DNA from: Palsa-661 sp035535015 | GTDB lineage: Bacteria; Actinomycetota; Acidimicrobiia; Acidimicrobiales; UBA8190 | Assembly (NCBI GenBank): GCA_035535015.1 | Contig: DATLQU010000040.1 | Location: forward strand, 1-64,000 | Direction: 5' to 3' | DNA length: 64,000 nt | Part shown: piece after piece, positions 17,370 through 25,841 of the stretch | How the letters are laid out: each line of letters begins with the position of its first letter | Numbering within the stretch: position 1 is the stretch's first letter | Made by a program: the position numbers and the translations under genes | The notes under the pieces: model-generated | Told to the model about the DNA's origin: nothing | Seen by the model: the letters and a program-made list of their open reading frames with translations, nothing else | Databases searched by the model: none

Positions 17370-18980
17370 TCAATCCGTGCGTACCGGGTACCAGCCGGCA
17401 ACTCCCTCGCCTATCTCGCGCTCGCACCCGGCCCGAGCGCGAGCCGCCTCGACCAGGTCGACGGGTTCGAGACGGACGGCGTCGCCGGGTCGAAGCTGGC
17501 CCAGGACTCCGAGATCGGCACTCGCGACCGTGGCGATCACCGGGTAGCCGCCGACGGTGGCGTGATCGCAGAGCAGGGCGATCGGTCGTCCGTCGGGGGG
17601 AAGTTGTATCGCACCCGTGATCATTCCCCGGGAACCGGCGTCAGGAAGAGCAACGCCGGGAATCGGCGCCCCCCGGAAGCGCACCCCGACTCTGTTGCTC
17701 GACGGGTCGACCTCCCAGGTGGTCGAGAGCAGCCGCTCGACCGTGGCGGGAGGGAAGGCATCGGGCCCCGCGACGACACGGAGGATTGCCGTGTCCCCGG
17801 GCCCTGAGCCGTGTCGAGCCTGGCCGCGGGGTCGGACCGGGGGCCCGATCCCGAGCGTGTCGCCGCGCCTGAGAGGTCCGATCCCGAGCCCGCAGAGGAC
17901 GTCGGAGGATCGGCTGCCGAGAATCGTCGGGGTTTCGATTCCTCCTCCGACGGCGATGTAGCCGCGCATCCCCCCGGGTGTTCCGGTCGTCATCGTCTGA
18001 CCGGCGTCGACAGGAACGACGGTGCTGGTGGGGACGCTCCGGCCGTTGACCCTCACATCGGCTAGACCGGCAACGGCCACGTACGCCGGTGCCGTGAATC
18101 GCAGGGCCGGGCCGTGCGCCGTGATCTCGATGGCGGCCCCCCCCTCGTCGTTGCCGACCAGCCGGTTGGCCATCCGGAGCGCGTAGGGATCGGCGGCCCC
18201 GGCGCGTGGGACTCCGAGCCGGGCCCATCCCAGCCTGCCGCGATCTTGGACGAAGGAGAGCAGGCCGGCATCCTCCACGACCAGCCGGCGCTCGGCCTCC
18301 GAGGCGAGAGGCGGACGGAGGCCCGGCATCGGATCCGTCTCCGTTGCCTGCTCGAGCGTGGTGAGGCACAGCCGGACCCGGTCTCCCGCCCTCAGGGCCG
18401 AATACGGCGGAGCTGAGGGATCGAAGAGTTGCATATCGGTTCGGCCCACCAGATGCCATCCGCCCGGCGAGGTCTGGGGATAAATGCCGACGAATCCGCC
18501 GGCCAGTCCGACCGATCCTGCCGGGACCGCCGGCCGCGGCGTGGCCCGCCGGGCAATGGCGGCGAGGTCCGGGTCGAGCCCGACCAGATAGGCGAATCCG
18601 GGAGCGAAGCCGACGAAGGCCACCCGGAGTTGGGCGGAGGTGAGCAGAGCGACCACCCGCTGCGGGGTCATCCCGGCCATTCGGGCCACCTCGTCCAGAT
18701 CGCCGCCGTCGAGGGCGACAGGGATCTCGATGAGCCGGCCCAGGGACTCCGCCGGCTCCGCCGGTTGGCGGGAACCGAGCATGTCCACCAGCAGGGGAAC
18801 ATCGGTGACAGTCGGGTCGGCGACGACGGTGACCGATCGGTAGCCGACGATCACGTCCTCGATGCCGGGTTGGTCGAGATCATCCAAGGAGGCGGCGGTG
18901 GCGTGAGCCTCTTCGACGCTGTCCATGTCGACGACCACCGCGCCGTCGCCGAACGGGCGCACGGAAGAAGCCGAGGTCAT
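17370..18980 (-). CDS. pxpBC: 5-oxoprolinase, fused subunits PxpB and PxpC
   Basis: A 536-residue fusion. Residues ~1-215 form PxpB (KipI/AHS1-like), with GFAPGFAYLVGLDPDLA and PQTSPGGWHLVGRTD. Residues ~230-530 form PxpC (KipA/AHS2-like), with FVQDRGRLGWARLGVPRAGAADPYALRMANRLVGN (in pieces) and RSSDVLCGLGIGPLRRGD. Together with PxpA these cleave 5-oxoproline to glutamate using ATP in the cytoplasm. The fusion of B and C in one chain is known in other bacteria. It starts 7 bases after pxpA ends, in the same operon. Confidence 0.9.
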   Translation of the reverse strand: MTSASSVRPFGDGAVVVDMDSVEEAHATAASLDDLDQPGIEDVIVGYRSVTVVADPTVTDVPLLVDMLGSRQPAEPAESLGRLIEIPVALDGGDLDEVARMAGMTPQRVVALLTSAQLRVAFVGFAPGFAYLVGLDPDLAAIARRATPRPAVPAGSVGLAGGFVGIYPQTSPGGWHLVGRTDMQLFDPSAPPYSALRAGDRVRLCLTTLEQATETDPMPGLRPPLASEAERRLVVEDAGLLSFVQDRGRLGWARLGVPRAGAADPYALRMANRLVGNDEGGAAIEITAHGPALRFTAPAYVAVAGLADVRVNGRSVPTSTVVPVDAGQTMTTGTPGGMRGYIAVGGGIETPTILGSRSSDVLCGLGIGPLRRGDTLGIGPPVRPRGQARHGSGPGDTAILRVVAGPDAFPPATVERLLSTTWEVDPSSNRVGVRFRGAPIPGVALPDAGSRGMITGAIQLPPDGRPIALLCDHATVGGYPVIATVASADLGVLGQLRPGDAVRLEPVDLVEAARARAGCEREIGEGVAGWYPVRTD

Positions 18981-18987
18981 GGCTCGG

Positions 18988-19740
18988 TCATGTCACAAAA
19001 GGTCCGAGCGCGATCCCGGCGTCGGTCAGCGCCGTGCGCACGCGTTGTGCAAGATCAGCGGATCCCGGTGTGTCGCCGTGGATGCAGATCGACGACGGGA
19101 CCACCGGGATCCAACTTCCGTCGGTGGCGGCCACTCGATGGTCGACGGCCAAGGTGACGGCGCGCGCCGCCACCTCCTCGGCGTCGGTCACCAGGGCGCC
19201 GACCTCGCTCCTCGGCGCCAGTCGGCCATCGGGACGGTAGGCCCGGTCGGCGAATGCTTCGGTGGCGACCTCCAGTCCCAGCTGTTCGGCGACAGCAATG
19301 GCCAGCGACCCGTAGGGGGCGAGGAGAGCCAGGTTCCCGTAGGCCCGCAAGGCGTCGCAGATCGCTTGGGCACAGGCATCGTCCGCTCCCATGCGGTGGT
19401 AGAGCGCGCCATGGGGCTTCACGTAGCGGACGCGGGCCGAGTACGAACGCGCCAGACCGTCGAGCGCGCCGATCTGGTAGAGAAGGTCGTCGGTCAGTCG
19501 GGACGCGGAGATCGCCATTTCCCGGCGCCCGAAGCCGGCGCGATCGGGATACGAGGGATGGGCTCCGACCACGACCTGGCGGGCCACCGCTTCCCCCAGA
19601 GTGCGGCGCATGACGCTCGGGTCGCCGGCGTGGAAGCCGCACGCCACGCTGGCGCTCGTAACCACGTCGAGAAGGGCGGTATCGCCGTCGGCACCGCTCG
19701 CTTGCTCCCCGACGTCGGTATTGAGGTCGATGACCACCAC
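18988..19740 (-). CDS. pxpA: 5-oxoprolinase subunit PxpA (LamB/YcsF family)
   Basis: A 250-residue protein with the family hallmarks: the start VVIDLNTDVGE, then SASVACGFHAGDPSVMRRT, VGAHPSYPDRAGFGRRE and RVRYVKPHGALYHRM. These are the metal- or substrate-contacting His/Asp/Lys positions of the (beta/alpha)-barrel deacetylase-like fold. It acts with PxpB and PxpC in recycling 5-oxoproline. The usual length is about 250 residues. It opens with GTG and is the first gene of the pair. Confidence 0.9.
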   Translation of the reverse strand: MVVIDLNTDVGEQASGADGDTALLDVVTSASVACGFHAGDPSVMRRTLGEAVARQVVVGAHPSYPDRAGFGRREMAISASRLTDDLLYQIGALDGLARSYSARVRYVKPHGALYHRMGADDACAQAICDALRAYGNLALLAPYGSLAIAVAEQLGLEVATEAFADRAYRPDGRLAPRSEVGALVTDAEEVAARAVTLAVDHRVAATDGSWIPVVPSSICIHGDTPGSADLAQRVRTALTDAGIALGPFVT

Positions 19741-19762
19741 CGGGCCAGTATCCCAGTCGCGG

Positions 19763-20437
19763 TTACCGGACGCTCACGACACAGGAACCGACGACCTTGT
19801 CGTGCCAGGCCCTCCGGCGAGGATCCCACAAGGGTGACAGGGCGTTGACAACGAAGAGGACGCCGAAGCCGAGATAGGTGGCAAAGAAGAAGGCGCGCCG
19901 CGCCAATGCCCGACCGGCGCCGATGGGACCACCCGTCTCCTCGTCCCGGACGGCGACGCCGATGGCCATCTTCCCCACCGTCTGCCCACCACCACCGCCG
20001 TCGAGAAACGAGAAATACCCGATGCTCACGACCAGCGCCACACCGACCGCCTCCCAGAGGCGCGGTCCCATCGACGCCACGTGGGTGGCGCTGGCGTTGG
20101 TGGCGGCACCACCAGCGATGACGGAGACGATGATCGAGTTGGGGATGGCCAGGATGGCCAGATCGAGGGCGAAAGCCACCAGGCGACGCCACCACTCAGC
20201 CATCGGCCGGCCCTGGGAATCGAAGGGACCGGTGACGGTGCCGCGCAGTCGCCCGGCAACGGGCGGTGATGGTGGCGGCACCGGAGGGTAGGGCGGTGGA
20301 GCCGGCGGCAGGACTCCGGGTGCCAGACCTCCAGGTGGCCGGTACGCCGGTGGGGGGGACACCGTCGGCGGGGGAGCGTCCGGTGGTGTCGGTGGCGTCC
20401 GCTCGCCGCCCTCCTCAGCCGGTGCGTCGTCGGACAT
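19763..20437 (-). CDS. RDD-family membrane protein
   Basis: About 224 residues. The first ~75 are Pro-rich and acidic (PPTPPDAPPPTVSPPPAYRP), a cytoplasmic linker. The RDD domain follows: MAEWWRRLVAFALDLAILAI with the conserved Arg-Asp pair, then two further membrane helices and the GQTVGKMAIGVAVRD motif. RDD proteins are integral membrane proteins, some implicated in cation/proton exchange, but most are uncharacterised. The ATG at 20437 is chosen because the upstream extension (to 20503) is not protein-like. Confidence 0.82.
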   Translation of the reverse strand: MSDDAPAEEGGERTPPTPPDAPPPTVSPPPAYRPPGGLAPGVLPPAPPPYPPVPPPSPPVAGRLRGTVTGPFDSQGRPMAEWWRRLVAFALDLAILAIPNSIIVSVIAGGAATNASATHVASMGPRLWEAVGVALVVSIGYFSFLDGGGGGQTVGKMAIGVAVRDEETGGPIGAGRALARRAFFFATYLGFGVLFVVNALSPLWDPRRRAWHDKVVGSCVVSVR

Positions 20438-20536
20438 GGGCAAGCTTTCGGTCAGAATGGTCGGCCGCGGCGCGCCGTCTACCAGGTCGGGCAATCTTGG
20501 CACGGGACCTCTCCAAGTGCGGAAGGATCTCCTTCG

Positions 20537-21733
20537 ATGAACTGGGTGGACTACCTGCTGCTGGTCTTAGTGGCGGTGTCCGCCGTCCACGGACTGCGCC
20601 TAGGAGCAGCCTCCCAGGTCCTGTCCTTCGGTGGCTTCTGGTTGGGCCTGTTCCTCGGCGCGTTGGCGGCTCCCCCGCTCGTGGGACTGGCCACCAACAA
20701 AGAGACGCGCAGCATCATCGCCATGTCCGTCGTCTTCGGCGCCGCCTTCATCCTCGGGGGTGTGGGCCGTTTCCTGGGGGCGCGATCGGCGACGGCGCTG
20801 CGCCGGGTCCGGCTCGGCGCCGTCGATGCCGCCGCCGGAGTGGCGGTGGCCGTGGTGGCCACCCTGGTGGCGTCATGGCTGGTCGGAAGTTTCCTGGCCA
20901 ACAGCCGCTTCACCACCCTCGACGCCGCTCTCCAGCAGTCGCGCGTTCTCCACGTTCTCGACGACGCCCTGCCTCCGGTGCCGTCGGTCTTCTCGCGCGT
21001 GGAGTCCTTTCTCGGTTCCGAGGGCTTCCCCATAGTCTTCGCCGGCCTGCCGCCCGAGGCGGCGCCCCCCGTCTCTCTTCCCCATGAGGGCGCCGTCCGG
21101 ATCGCTGTCTTGAAGGCGGCCCGGTCGACCGTCCAGATCGCGGGCTCGGGTTGTGGTGTCATCCAGGAGGGATCGGGATTCGTGGTGGCTCCGGGCCTGG
21201 TCGTCACCAACGCCCACGTCATCGCCGGCGTCCCCGGTCCGTACGTGGTCGACGCGACGGGACACCACCCGGCCACCCCCGTCCTCTTCGACCCCCATCT
21301 GGACCTCGCCGTCCTGCGCGTCCCCGGTCTGACCGATCCGCCGCTCACCATCGACCCCGAGGTCGTGGGCAGGGGAACGTCGGCGGTCGTCCTCGGCTAT
21401 CCCGAGGGAGGACCTTTCGATTACAAACCCGCCGCCGTGGCCGCTTCGTTCATGGCCACCGGTCTCGACATCTACGGCAAGACAGAGACACTCCGACAGG
21501 TGTACCAGATCGACGCCGTCGTCCAACCCGGCAATTCCGGGGGCCCCCTGGTCTCGTCCGGTGACACCAGCCACAGAATTCCCGACGGCACGGTCATCGG
21601 TGTGGTCTTCGCCCGGTCGACGATCAACCCCAGGGTCGGCTACGCGTTGGCCATGGGGGCGGTCCAGAGCGATCTGAGCCGGGTCCACTCGACTTCGAAC
21701 GCTGTCGGCACCGGAAAATGCATCTCGAATTAG
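20537..21733 (+). CDS. marP: MarP-like membrane-anchored periplasmic serine protease
   Basis: 398 residues. Residues 1-120 carry four hydrophobic segments of a CvpA/colicin-V-like membrane domain. Residues ~185-398 are a trypsin-like protease domain with a complete triad: His227 (TNAHVIAG), Asp256 (HLDLAVLR) and Ser334 (GNSGGPL). Cys206 and Cys395 match the pair that forms the activity-controlling disulfide in Mycobacterium tuberculosis MarP (Rv3671c), which protects the cell against acid and oxidative stress. It is divergent from the RDD gene. Confidence 0.9.
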   Translation: MNWVDYLLLVLVAVSAVHGLRLGAASQVLSFGGFWLGLFLGALAAPPLVGLATNKETRSIIAMSVVFGAAFILGGVGRFLGARSATALRRVRLGAVDAAAGVAVAVVATLVASWLVGSFLANSRFTTLDAALQQSRVLHVLDDALPPVPSVFSRVESFLGSEGFPIVFAGLPPEAAPPVSLPHEGAVRIAVLKAARSTVQIAGSGCGVIQEGSGFVVAPGLVVTNAHVIAGVPGPYVVDATGHHPATPVLFDPHLDLAVLRVPGLTDPPLTIDPEVVGRGTSAVVLGYPEGGPFDYKPAAVAASFMATGLDIYGKTETLRQVYQIDAVVQPGNSGGPLVSSGDTSHRIPDGTVIGVVFARSTINPRVGYALAMGAVQSDLSRVHSTSNAVGTGKCISN

Positions 21734-21787
21734 ATGCAACCACCGCCATGACAGGGTTCCGTCAGATCTGGGTCATCCAACCATCGT

Positions 21788-21825
21788 GACCCCCGCCGAC
21801 CCCCGCCGACCCCCGCCGCCGGGGG
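21788..21825 (+). repeat. Three tandem GACCCCCGCC units ending in a GC hairpin
   Basis: A 10-bp unit is repeated three times after the protease gene; the last unit can pair as CCCCC-GCCGCC-GGGGG, a possible terminator. It lies just ahead of the GH15 gene. Confidence 0.6.
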
Positions 21826-21847
21826 ACCGGAGGGTAAGAATGAGGGC

Positions 21848-23782
21848 GTGAGCCTTCCCATCGAGGACTACGGCCTGATCGGCGACACCCACACGGCCGC
21901 CCTCGTCGGCCGCAACGGATCCATCGATTGGCTATGTCTCCCCCGCTTCGATTCGGCGGCCTGTTTCGCCCAGCTCCTCGGCGACGAACGTCACGGATTC
22001 TGGCGGCTCGCACCCGCGGACGGCGGCTTCGAGACCAAGAGGCGCTACCGCGGTGACACCTTGGTGCTGGAGACGGAATTCGAAACGCCCACCGGGGTGG
22101 TCCGGCTCGTTGACTGCATGCCCATCCGCGAAGTCCATCCCCAGGTGGTGCGCGTGGCCGAGGGGGTGAGCGGCCGGGTCGACATGCGGATGGATCTCGC
22201 CATGCGTTTTGGTCACGGCTCGGTCGTACCGTGGGTCCGCCAGGTGGCCGGCCTGGTGACGGCCATCGCCGGACCCGACGCTCTGTCTTTGTGGACACCG
22301 ATGGAGACGCATGGCGAGAACATGACCACGGTCTCGGAGTTCACCATCAAGGAAGGCGACGAGGTGCCTTTCGTCCTTTCCTGGTTCCCATCGCACGAAG
22401 AGGCACCGCGTCCGGTCGACGCCCGTTTCGCCATCGAGGACACCGAAGCATGGTGGGACGCCTGGTCGTCGACCTGTACCTTCGAAGGTCCGTGGCGCGA
22501 CGCCGTGATCCGTTCATTGATCACCCTGAAGGCGCTCACCTACAACCCGACCGGTGGCATCGTCGCCGCCCCGACGACCTCGCTCCCGGAGACTCTCGGT
22601 GGCGGCCGGAATTGGGACTACCGGTATTGCTGGTTACGCGACGCCACCCTGACTCTCGAGTCGCTCATGCGCGGCGGATACTTCGATGAAGCCATGGCCT
22701 GGCGGAACTGGCTGCTGCGGGCCGTGGCCGGCGATCCCGGCGATATACAGATCATGTACGGAGCGGGTGGTGAGCGACGACTCGATGAGTGGGAGGTGGA
22801 CTGGCTGCCGGGCTACGAGAACTCGGCCCCTGTCCGGATCGGCAACGCCGCTGCCGGGCAGTTCCAGCTCGACGTCTACGGCGAGGTGATGTCCGCCCTG
22901 TACGTGGCCAGCAAGGTCGGGGGCACCCTGAACGAAACGGCCTGGGACCTTCAGCGCATCCTCATCGGCTTCCTGGAGACAGGCTGGTTGGAGCCCGACG
23001 ACGGTATCTGGGAGGTCCGGGGTCCGCGCCGGCACTTCACCCACTCGAAGGTGATGGCCTGGGTGGCCGTCGACCGGGCCATCAAGATGGTGGAGGAGTG
23101 CGGCGAGCACGGTCCCGTCGAGGATTGGCGGGTGCTGCGCGACACCATTCACGAACAGGTCTGCGCCGAGGGCTTCAACACCCAGGTGGGTGCATTCACC
23201 CAGTACTACGGGTCCGACGCTCTCGACGCCAGCATTCTCATGATGCCCCTCGTGGGCTTCCTCCCCGCCACCGACGACCGGGTCCGTTCGACCATCGAAG
23301 CCATCGAGCGGGATCTGACCGAGGACGGATTCGTCCTGCGCTACCGGACCACCGATGCCCACGACGTGGACGGACTGTCCGGCCACGAAGGAGCATTCCT
23401 GGCCTGTTCCTTCTGGATGGCCGACTGCCTCCATCTCATCGGTCGTCACGACGATGCCCGTGCTCTGCTCGACCGTCTCATCGGCCTCTCCAACGACATC
23501 GGGCTCCTGGCCGAGGAGTACGACGCTCTGGCCAAGCGTCAGGTGGGAAATTTCCCGCAGGCCTTCTCGCACGTCTCTCTGGTGAACGCCGCCTACAACT
23601 TGAGCGGTCATCCCCAGGTGGGAGAGGTGGACGCCGCCAACCCGCCACGGGCGCGCCTCGGCCCCCCGAATTTCCGGCAATGGCGTTACGGCCGTGCGGA
23701 CACCCGGCACAAGTCGAGTGCCGCCCGGGTCCGGTCGAGCACCGGCCGGCGGAGGCCGCCGAAGGGAAAGGCCCAGACATGA
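21848..23782 (+). CDS. Glycoside hydrolase family 15 (glucoamylase / trehalase type)
   Basis: A 644-residue cytoplasmic protein with GH15 hallmarks: the start LPIEDYGLIGDTHTAALVG, NGSIDWLCLPRFDS, then GRNWDYRYCWLRDATLTLESL and the C-terminal LLAEEYDALAKRQVGNFPQAFSHVSLVNAA region (in pieces), which includes the candidate catalytic Glu. Related actinobacterial enzymes act as trehalases or glucoamylases, inverting enzymes that release beta-D-glucose. It starts with GTG and overlaps the next gene, a glucose dehydrogenase, by ATGA. That link supports glucose as the product. It is the first gene of an eight-gene sugar operon. Confidence 0.88.
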   Translation: MSLPIEDYGLIGDTHTAALVGRNGSIDWLCLPRFDSAACFAQLLGDERHGFWRLAPADGGFETKRRYRGDTLVLETEFETPTGVVRLVDCMPIREVHPQVVRVAEGVSGRVDMRMDLAMRFGHGSVVPWVRQVAGLVTAIAGPDALSLWTPMETHGENMTTVSEFTIKEGDEVPFVLSWFPSHEEAPRPVDARFAIEDTEAWWDAWSSTCTFEGPWRDAVIRSLITLKALTYNPTGGIVAAPTTSLPETLGGGRNWDYRYCWLRDATLTLESLMRGGYFDEAMAWRNWLLRAVAGDPGDIQIMYGAGGERRLDEWEVDWLPGYENSAPVRIGNAAAGQFQLDVYGEVMSALYVASKVGGTLNETAWDLQRILIGFLETGWLEPDDGIWEVRGPRRHFTHSKVMAWVAVDRAIKMVEECGEHGPVEDWRVLRDTIHEQVCAEGFNTQVGAFTQYYGSDALDASILMMPLVGFLPATDDRVRSTIEAIERDLTEDGFVLRYRTTDAHDVDGLSGHEGAFLACSFWMADCLHLIGRHDDARALLDRLIGLSNDIGLLAEEYDALAKRQVGNFPQAFSHVSLVNAAYNLSGHPQVGEVDAANPPRARLGPPNFRQWRYGRADTRHKSSAARVRSSTGRRRPPKGKAQT

Positions 23783-24825
23783 AGGCTCTCACCGTCCATC
23801 CCATGACGGCGGGTTCGGCTCGCCTCGACGAGGTCGACGAACCACCGACGACCGACGGCTCGGTCCTGGTCGAGACCATGGCCATCGGGGTCTGCGGCAC
23901 CGACATCGAGATCACCTCCGGCGCCTACGGCTGGGCACCGGAGGGCCGGGACCGCCTGATCCTCGGCCACGAATCGCTGGGCCGTGTTCTCGAGGCGCCG
24001 ACCGGTGCACCGGTGGCCGCCGGAGACCTGGTCGTCGGCATCGTCCGTCGTCCCGACCCCGTACCCTGCGCCAACTGCGCCGTCGGGGAATGGGACTTCT
24101 GCCACAACGGCCAGTACACCGAACGCGGCATCAAGCAGCGAGACGGCTACTGCTCCGAGCGCTACCGGATCGAGCCCGACTTCGTGATCAAGATCGACCC
24201 CGCCCTCGGCCGCTGCGGGGTGCTCCTCGAACCCACCAGCGTGGTGGCCAAGGCCTGGGAGCAGGTGGACCGGATCGGCGGCCGGGCCCACTGGGCACCC
24301 GAGCGCGCCGTGGTCACCGGGGCCGGTCCCATCGGCCTGCTGGCCGCGTTGATCGGCGTCCAACGTGGCCTCGAGGTCCACGTCCTCGACCGGGTGACGA
24401 CCGGCCCCAAGCCCGACCTGGTGGCCGCCCTCGGGGCGACCTATGCCACCGGGACCATCGAGGATATGGGCACCGTCCCCGACGTCGTCATCGAATGCAC
24501 CGGTGTGGCCTCGCTCGTCTTCGACGCCATGGAGCACATGGGACCGAACGGTGTCGTCTGCCTGACCGGCGTCTCCTCCAGCGGCCGCAGCCTGGCCGTG
24601 GACGCCGGTCTGCTCAACCGCTCGCTGGTGCTGGCCAACCAGTCCATCGTGGGATCGGTCAACGCCAATCGACGGCACTACGAGGCGGCGGCCGCCGCGC
24701 TCTCGAAGGCCGACCACGGCTGGCTCGAAGGTCTGCTCAACCGGACGGTGCCCCTCGACAGCTTCGGCGACGCCCTCGTCCGTCAGCCCGACGACGTCAA
24801 GGTGGTCATCGAGATCAACACATGA
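23779..24825 (+). CDS. Glucose 1-dehydrogenase-like zinc alcohol dehydrogenase (MDR family)
   Basis: 348 residues. The N-terminal catalytic domain has Cys39 (GVCGTD), His64-Glu65 (LGHE) and a later Glu in LEPTSVVAKAWE, the zinc-binding set of archaeal-type glucose dehydrogenases. Cys97, Cys100 and Cys108 suggest a structural zinc. The nucleotide site GAGPIGLLAALIG follows. The expected reaction is oxidation of glucose (or a related aldose) to the lactone with NAD(P)+. The ATG is preferred over the longer open frame because ATGA overlaps the GH15 stop. Confidence 0.85.
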   Translation: MKALTVHPMTAGSARLDEVDEPPTTDGSVLVETMAIGVCGTDIEITSGAYGWAPEGRDRLILGHESLGRVLEAPTGAPVAAGDLVVGIVRRPDPVPCANCAVGEWDFCHNGQYTERGIKQRDGYCSERYRIEPDFVIKIDPALGRCGVLLEPTSVVAKAWEQVDRIGGRAHWAPERAVVTGAGPIGLLAALIGVQRGLEVHVLDRVTTGPKPDLVAALGATYATGTIEDMGTVPDVVIECTGVASLVFDAMEHMGPNGVVCLTGVSSSGRSLAVDAGLLNRSLVLANQSIVGSVNANRRHYEAAAAALSKADHGWLEGLLNRTVPLDSFGDALVRQPDDVKVVIEINT

Positions 24826-25760
24826 GCACCGAGATCGCGCCCGGGGTCATCGAGATCGACACCCTGCTCGGAGGTTGGCAACGGGTGACGGCCGGCTACC
24901 TGCTCACCGGCCCGGCCCCGGTGCTGGTGGAGACGGGCAGTCAGAGCTCGGTGCCCGCCCTGCTCGAGGCCCTGGCCGGCCTCGGTGTGGGGCCAGGCGA
25001 TCTGGCCGGGGTGGCCGTCACCCACATCCACCTCGATCACGCCGGCGGGGTGGGTGACGTGGCCCGGGCCTTTCCCGCCGCCACCGTCTACGTCCACGGC
25101 AAAGGGGCGCGCCATCTGGTCGACCCGAGCCGGTTGGTCGACTCCGCCGCCCGCGTCTACGGCCCGCTGCTCGACTCCCTCTACGGGCGTCTCGACCCCA
25201 CCCCGGCCGAGAGGATCCACGTCCTGGAGGACGGCGAAGAGATCAGGGTGGGTCCCGACCGGGTCCTCGTCACCGTCGACTCCCCCGGTCACGCCAAGCA
25301 CCATCTGGCGCTGCACGACTCGGCCAGCGGCGTCCTCTTCGCCGGTGACGCCGTCGGTGTCCGGCTGCCCGACGCCGGCATCCTCCGTCCGTCCACCCCC
25401 CCGCCCGACTTCGACCTCGACCAGGCGCTGCACTCCCTCGGCCGTTTCGCCGAGCGCCGTCCCTCCGGTCTGGCCCTGGCCCACTACGGCCTGGTGGCCG
25501 ACCCGACCTCGCTCCTCGATGAGGCCCGGGAGACGCTCACCCGCTGGGCCGAGGTGGCCGAGAAGGCCTGGAAAGAGGGCACCGACATCGCTGACGCGCT
25601 GGAGACGGCCTTCGCCGGCGACTTCTCCGGTGTCGATCCGGCCCAACGGGAGAAGCTCGAGACCCTGAACGGTGTCCACTCGAACGCCGCCGGTTTCCGC
25701 CGCTGGCTCGAGACGCGTGCCGATGGGCCGGGGGGATCGGAGGGCCGGGGGCTGGCATGA
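24822..25760 (+). CDS. Metallo-beta-lactamase-fold hydrolase
   Basis: 312 residues with the dinuclear zinc motif THIHLDHAGG (H-x-H-x-D-H), then a His in DSPGHAKHHLA, an Asp in LFAGDAVG and a late His in LALAHYGLV. It is coupled to the dehydrogenase by an ATGA overlap. Its position directly after a sugar dehydrogenase suggests a lactonase or another ester/thioester hydrolase in the same pathway, but that is inference. Other members of the fold include glyoxalase II and AHL lactonases. Confidence 0.82.
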   Translation: MSTEIAPGVIEIDTLLGGWQRVTAGYLLTGPAPVLVETGSQSSVPALLEALAGLGVGPGDLAGVAVTHIHLDHAGGVGDVARAFPAATVYVHGKGARHLVDPSRLVDSAARVYGPLLDSLYGRLDPTPAERIHVLEDGEEIRVGPDRVLVTVDSPGHAKHHLALHDSASGVLFAGDAVGVRLPDAGILRPSTPPPDFDLDQALHSLGRFAERRPSGLALAHYGLVADPTSLLDEARETLTRWAEVAEKAWKEGTDIADALETAFAGDFSGVDPAQREKLETLNGVHSNAAGFRRWLETRADGPGGSEGRGLA

Positions 25761-25787
25761 TGGCCCCCCAACCGGCGCCGCGCGGGC

Positions 25788-25827
25788 CACGACGAGCGGC
25801 ACACGACGAGCGGCACACGACGAGCGG
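25788..25827 (+). repeat. 14-bp tandem repeat, nearly three copies
   Basis: CACGACGAGCGGCA occurs twice in full and once truncated, in the 81-bp spacer between the metallo-hydrolase and GH4 genes. It ends against the GH4 ribosome binding site (GGGGGAG). Confidence 0.85.
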
Positions 25828-25841
25828 GGGAGCTGATCGGC

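Noticed and set aside
22789..23778. Upstream extension of the glucose-dehydrogenase frame
   Set aside because: The extension is an out-of-frame shadow of GH15; the true start is the ATGA overlap at 23779.
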